Assembly (NCBI GenBank): GCA_037446575.1 | Contig: JBBIII010000111.1 | Location: 1 to 6,023 of the forward strand | Length of the DNA stretch: 6,023 bases | Direction of reading: 5' to 3' | Origin: JBBIII01 sp037446575 | GTDB lineage: Bacteria > Bacteroidota > Ignavibacteria > UBA10030 | Shown: piece after piece, positions 5,978 to 6,023 of the stretch | Layout of the letters: every line of letters starts with the position of its first letter | How positions within the stretch are numbered: position 1 is the stretch's first letter | Program-made: the position numbers and the translations under genes | The notes under the pieces: generated by a model | What the model saw: the letters and a program-made list of their open reading frames with translations, nothing else | Database searches by the model: none | What the model was told of the DNA's origin: nothing

Positions 5978-6023
5978 AAAAAACCGCCGCCTAACAAGGT
6001 TTGATTTAGGCGACGGTTTTTTT
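5978..6023 (+). terminator. Rho-independent terminator of the lysine operon
   Basis: The arms 5978-5994 and 6006-6022 pair over 17 bases with one C-A mismatch (5987 with 6013), around an 11-base loop, and the right arm ends in a run of seven T to the window edge. It begins 22 bases after the dapA stop. The left arm starts with six A, so the hairpin is also followed by a T-run on the minus strand and may stop transcription coming from the right. Confidence 0.92.

Overview
The window is an AT-rich bacterial chromosome segment with two divergent transcription units that meet at a 151-base intergenic region (1752-1902). Every stretch is accounted for, and no mobile element, CRISPR array, tRNA or rRNA is visible. 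The Asd, LysC, DapB and DapA proteins all look like ordinary bacterial housekeeping enzymes. Base composition, the short DapB and the general protein flavour suggest the Bacteroidota/Chlorobiota/Ignavibacteriota side of the tree, but that is an impression from the sequence and not a proven placement.

Left part, minus strand (1-1751): a two-gene ABC-2 type transporter unit. The ATP-binding subunit (1751 to 825) is followed by its membrane permease (828 leftwards off the window edge), joined by a 4-base ATGA overlap. The permease is open to the window edge for 276 codons, so it is nearly complete but lacks its stop here. The transported substrate cannot be told. The ATPase has Glu where most ABC proteins have the Q-loop Gln, a feature of the lantibiotic/bacitracin-type subfamily.

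Right part, plus strand (1903-5955): a compact operon asd-lysC-dapB-dapA with gaps of 18, 3 and 12 bases, closed by a strong hairpin terminator at the very end of the window. The four enzymes carry out the first four steps from aspartate towards diaminopimelate and lysine: LysC phosphorylates aspartate, Asd reduces aspartyl phosphate to the semialdehyde, DapA condenses it with pyruvate, and DapB reduces the product to tetrahydrodipicolinate. Catalytic residues are intact in all four. Residue comparison with the E. coli enzymes suggests that lysine feedback acts on LysC (allosteric site residues kept) and not on DapA (the site histidines are lost).

The intergenic region holds a good sigma-70-like promoter for the ABC unit, predicted to give an mRNA leader of only about eight bases, and a weaker candidate promoter for the lysine operon. 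The two candidate -35 boxes are the same 7-base word in inverted orientation. I do not see an undescribed biological system here; the points worth a second look are regulatory details and residue substitutions.
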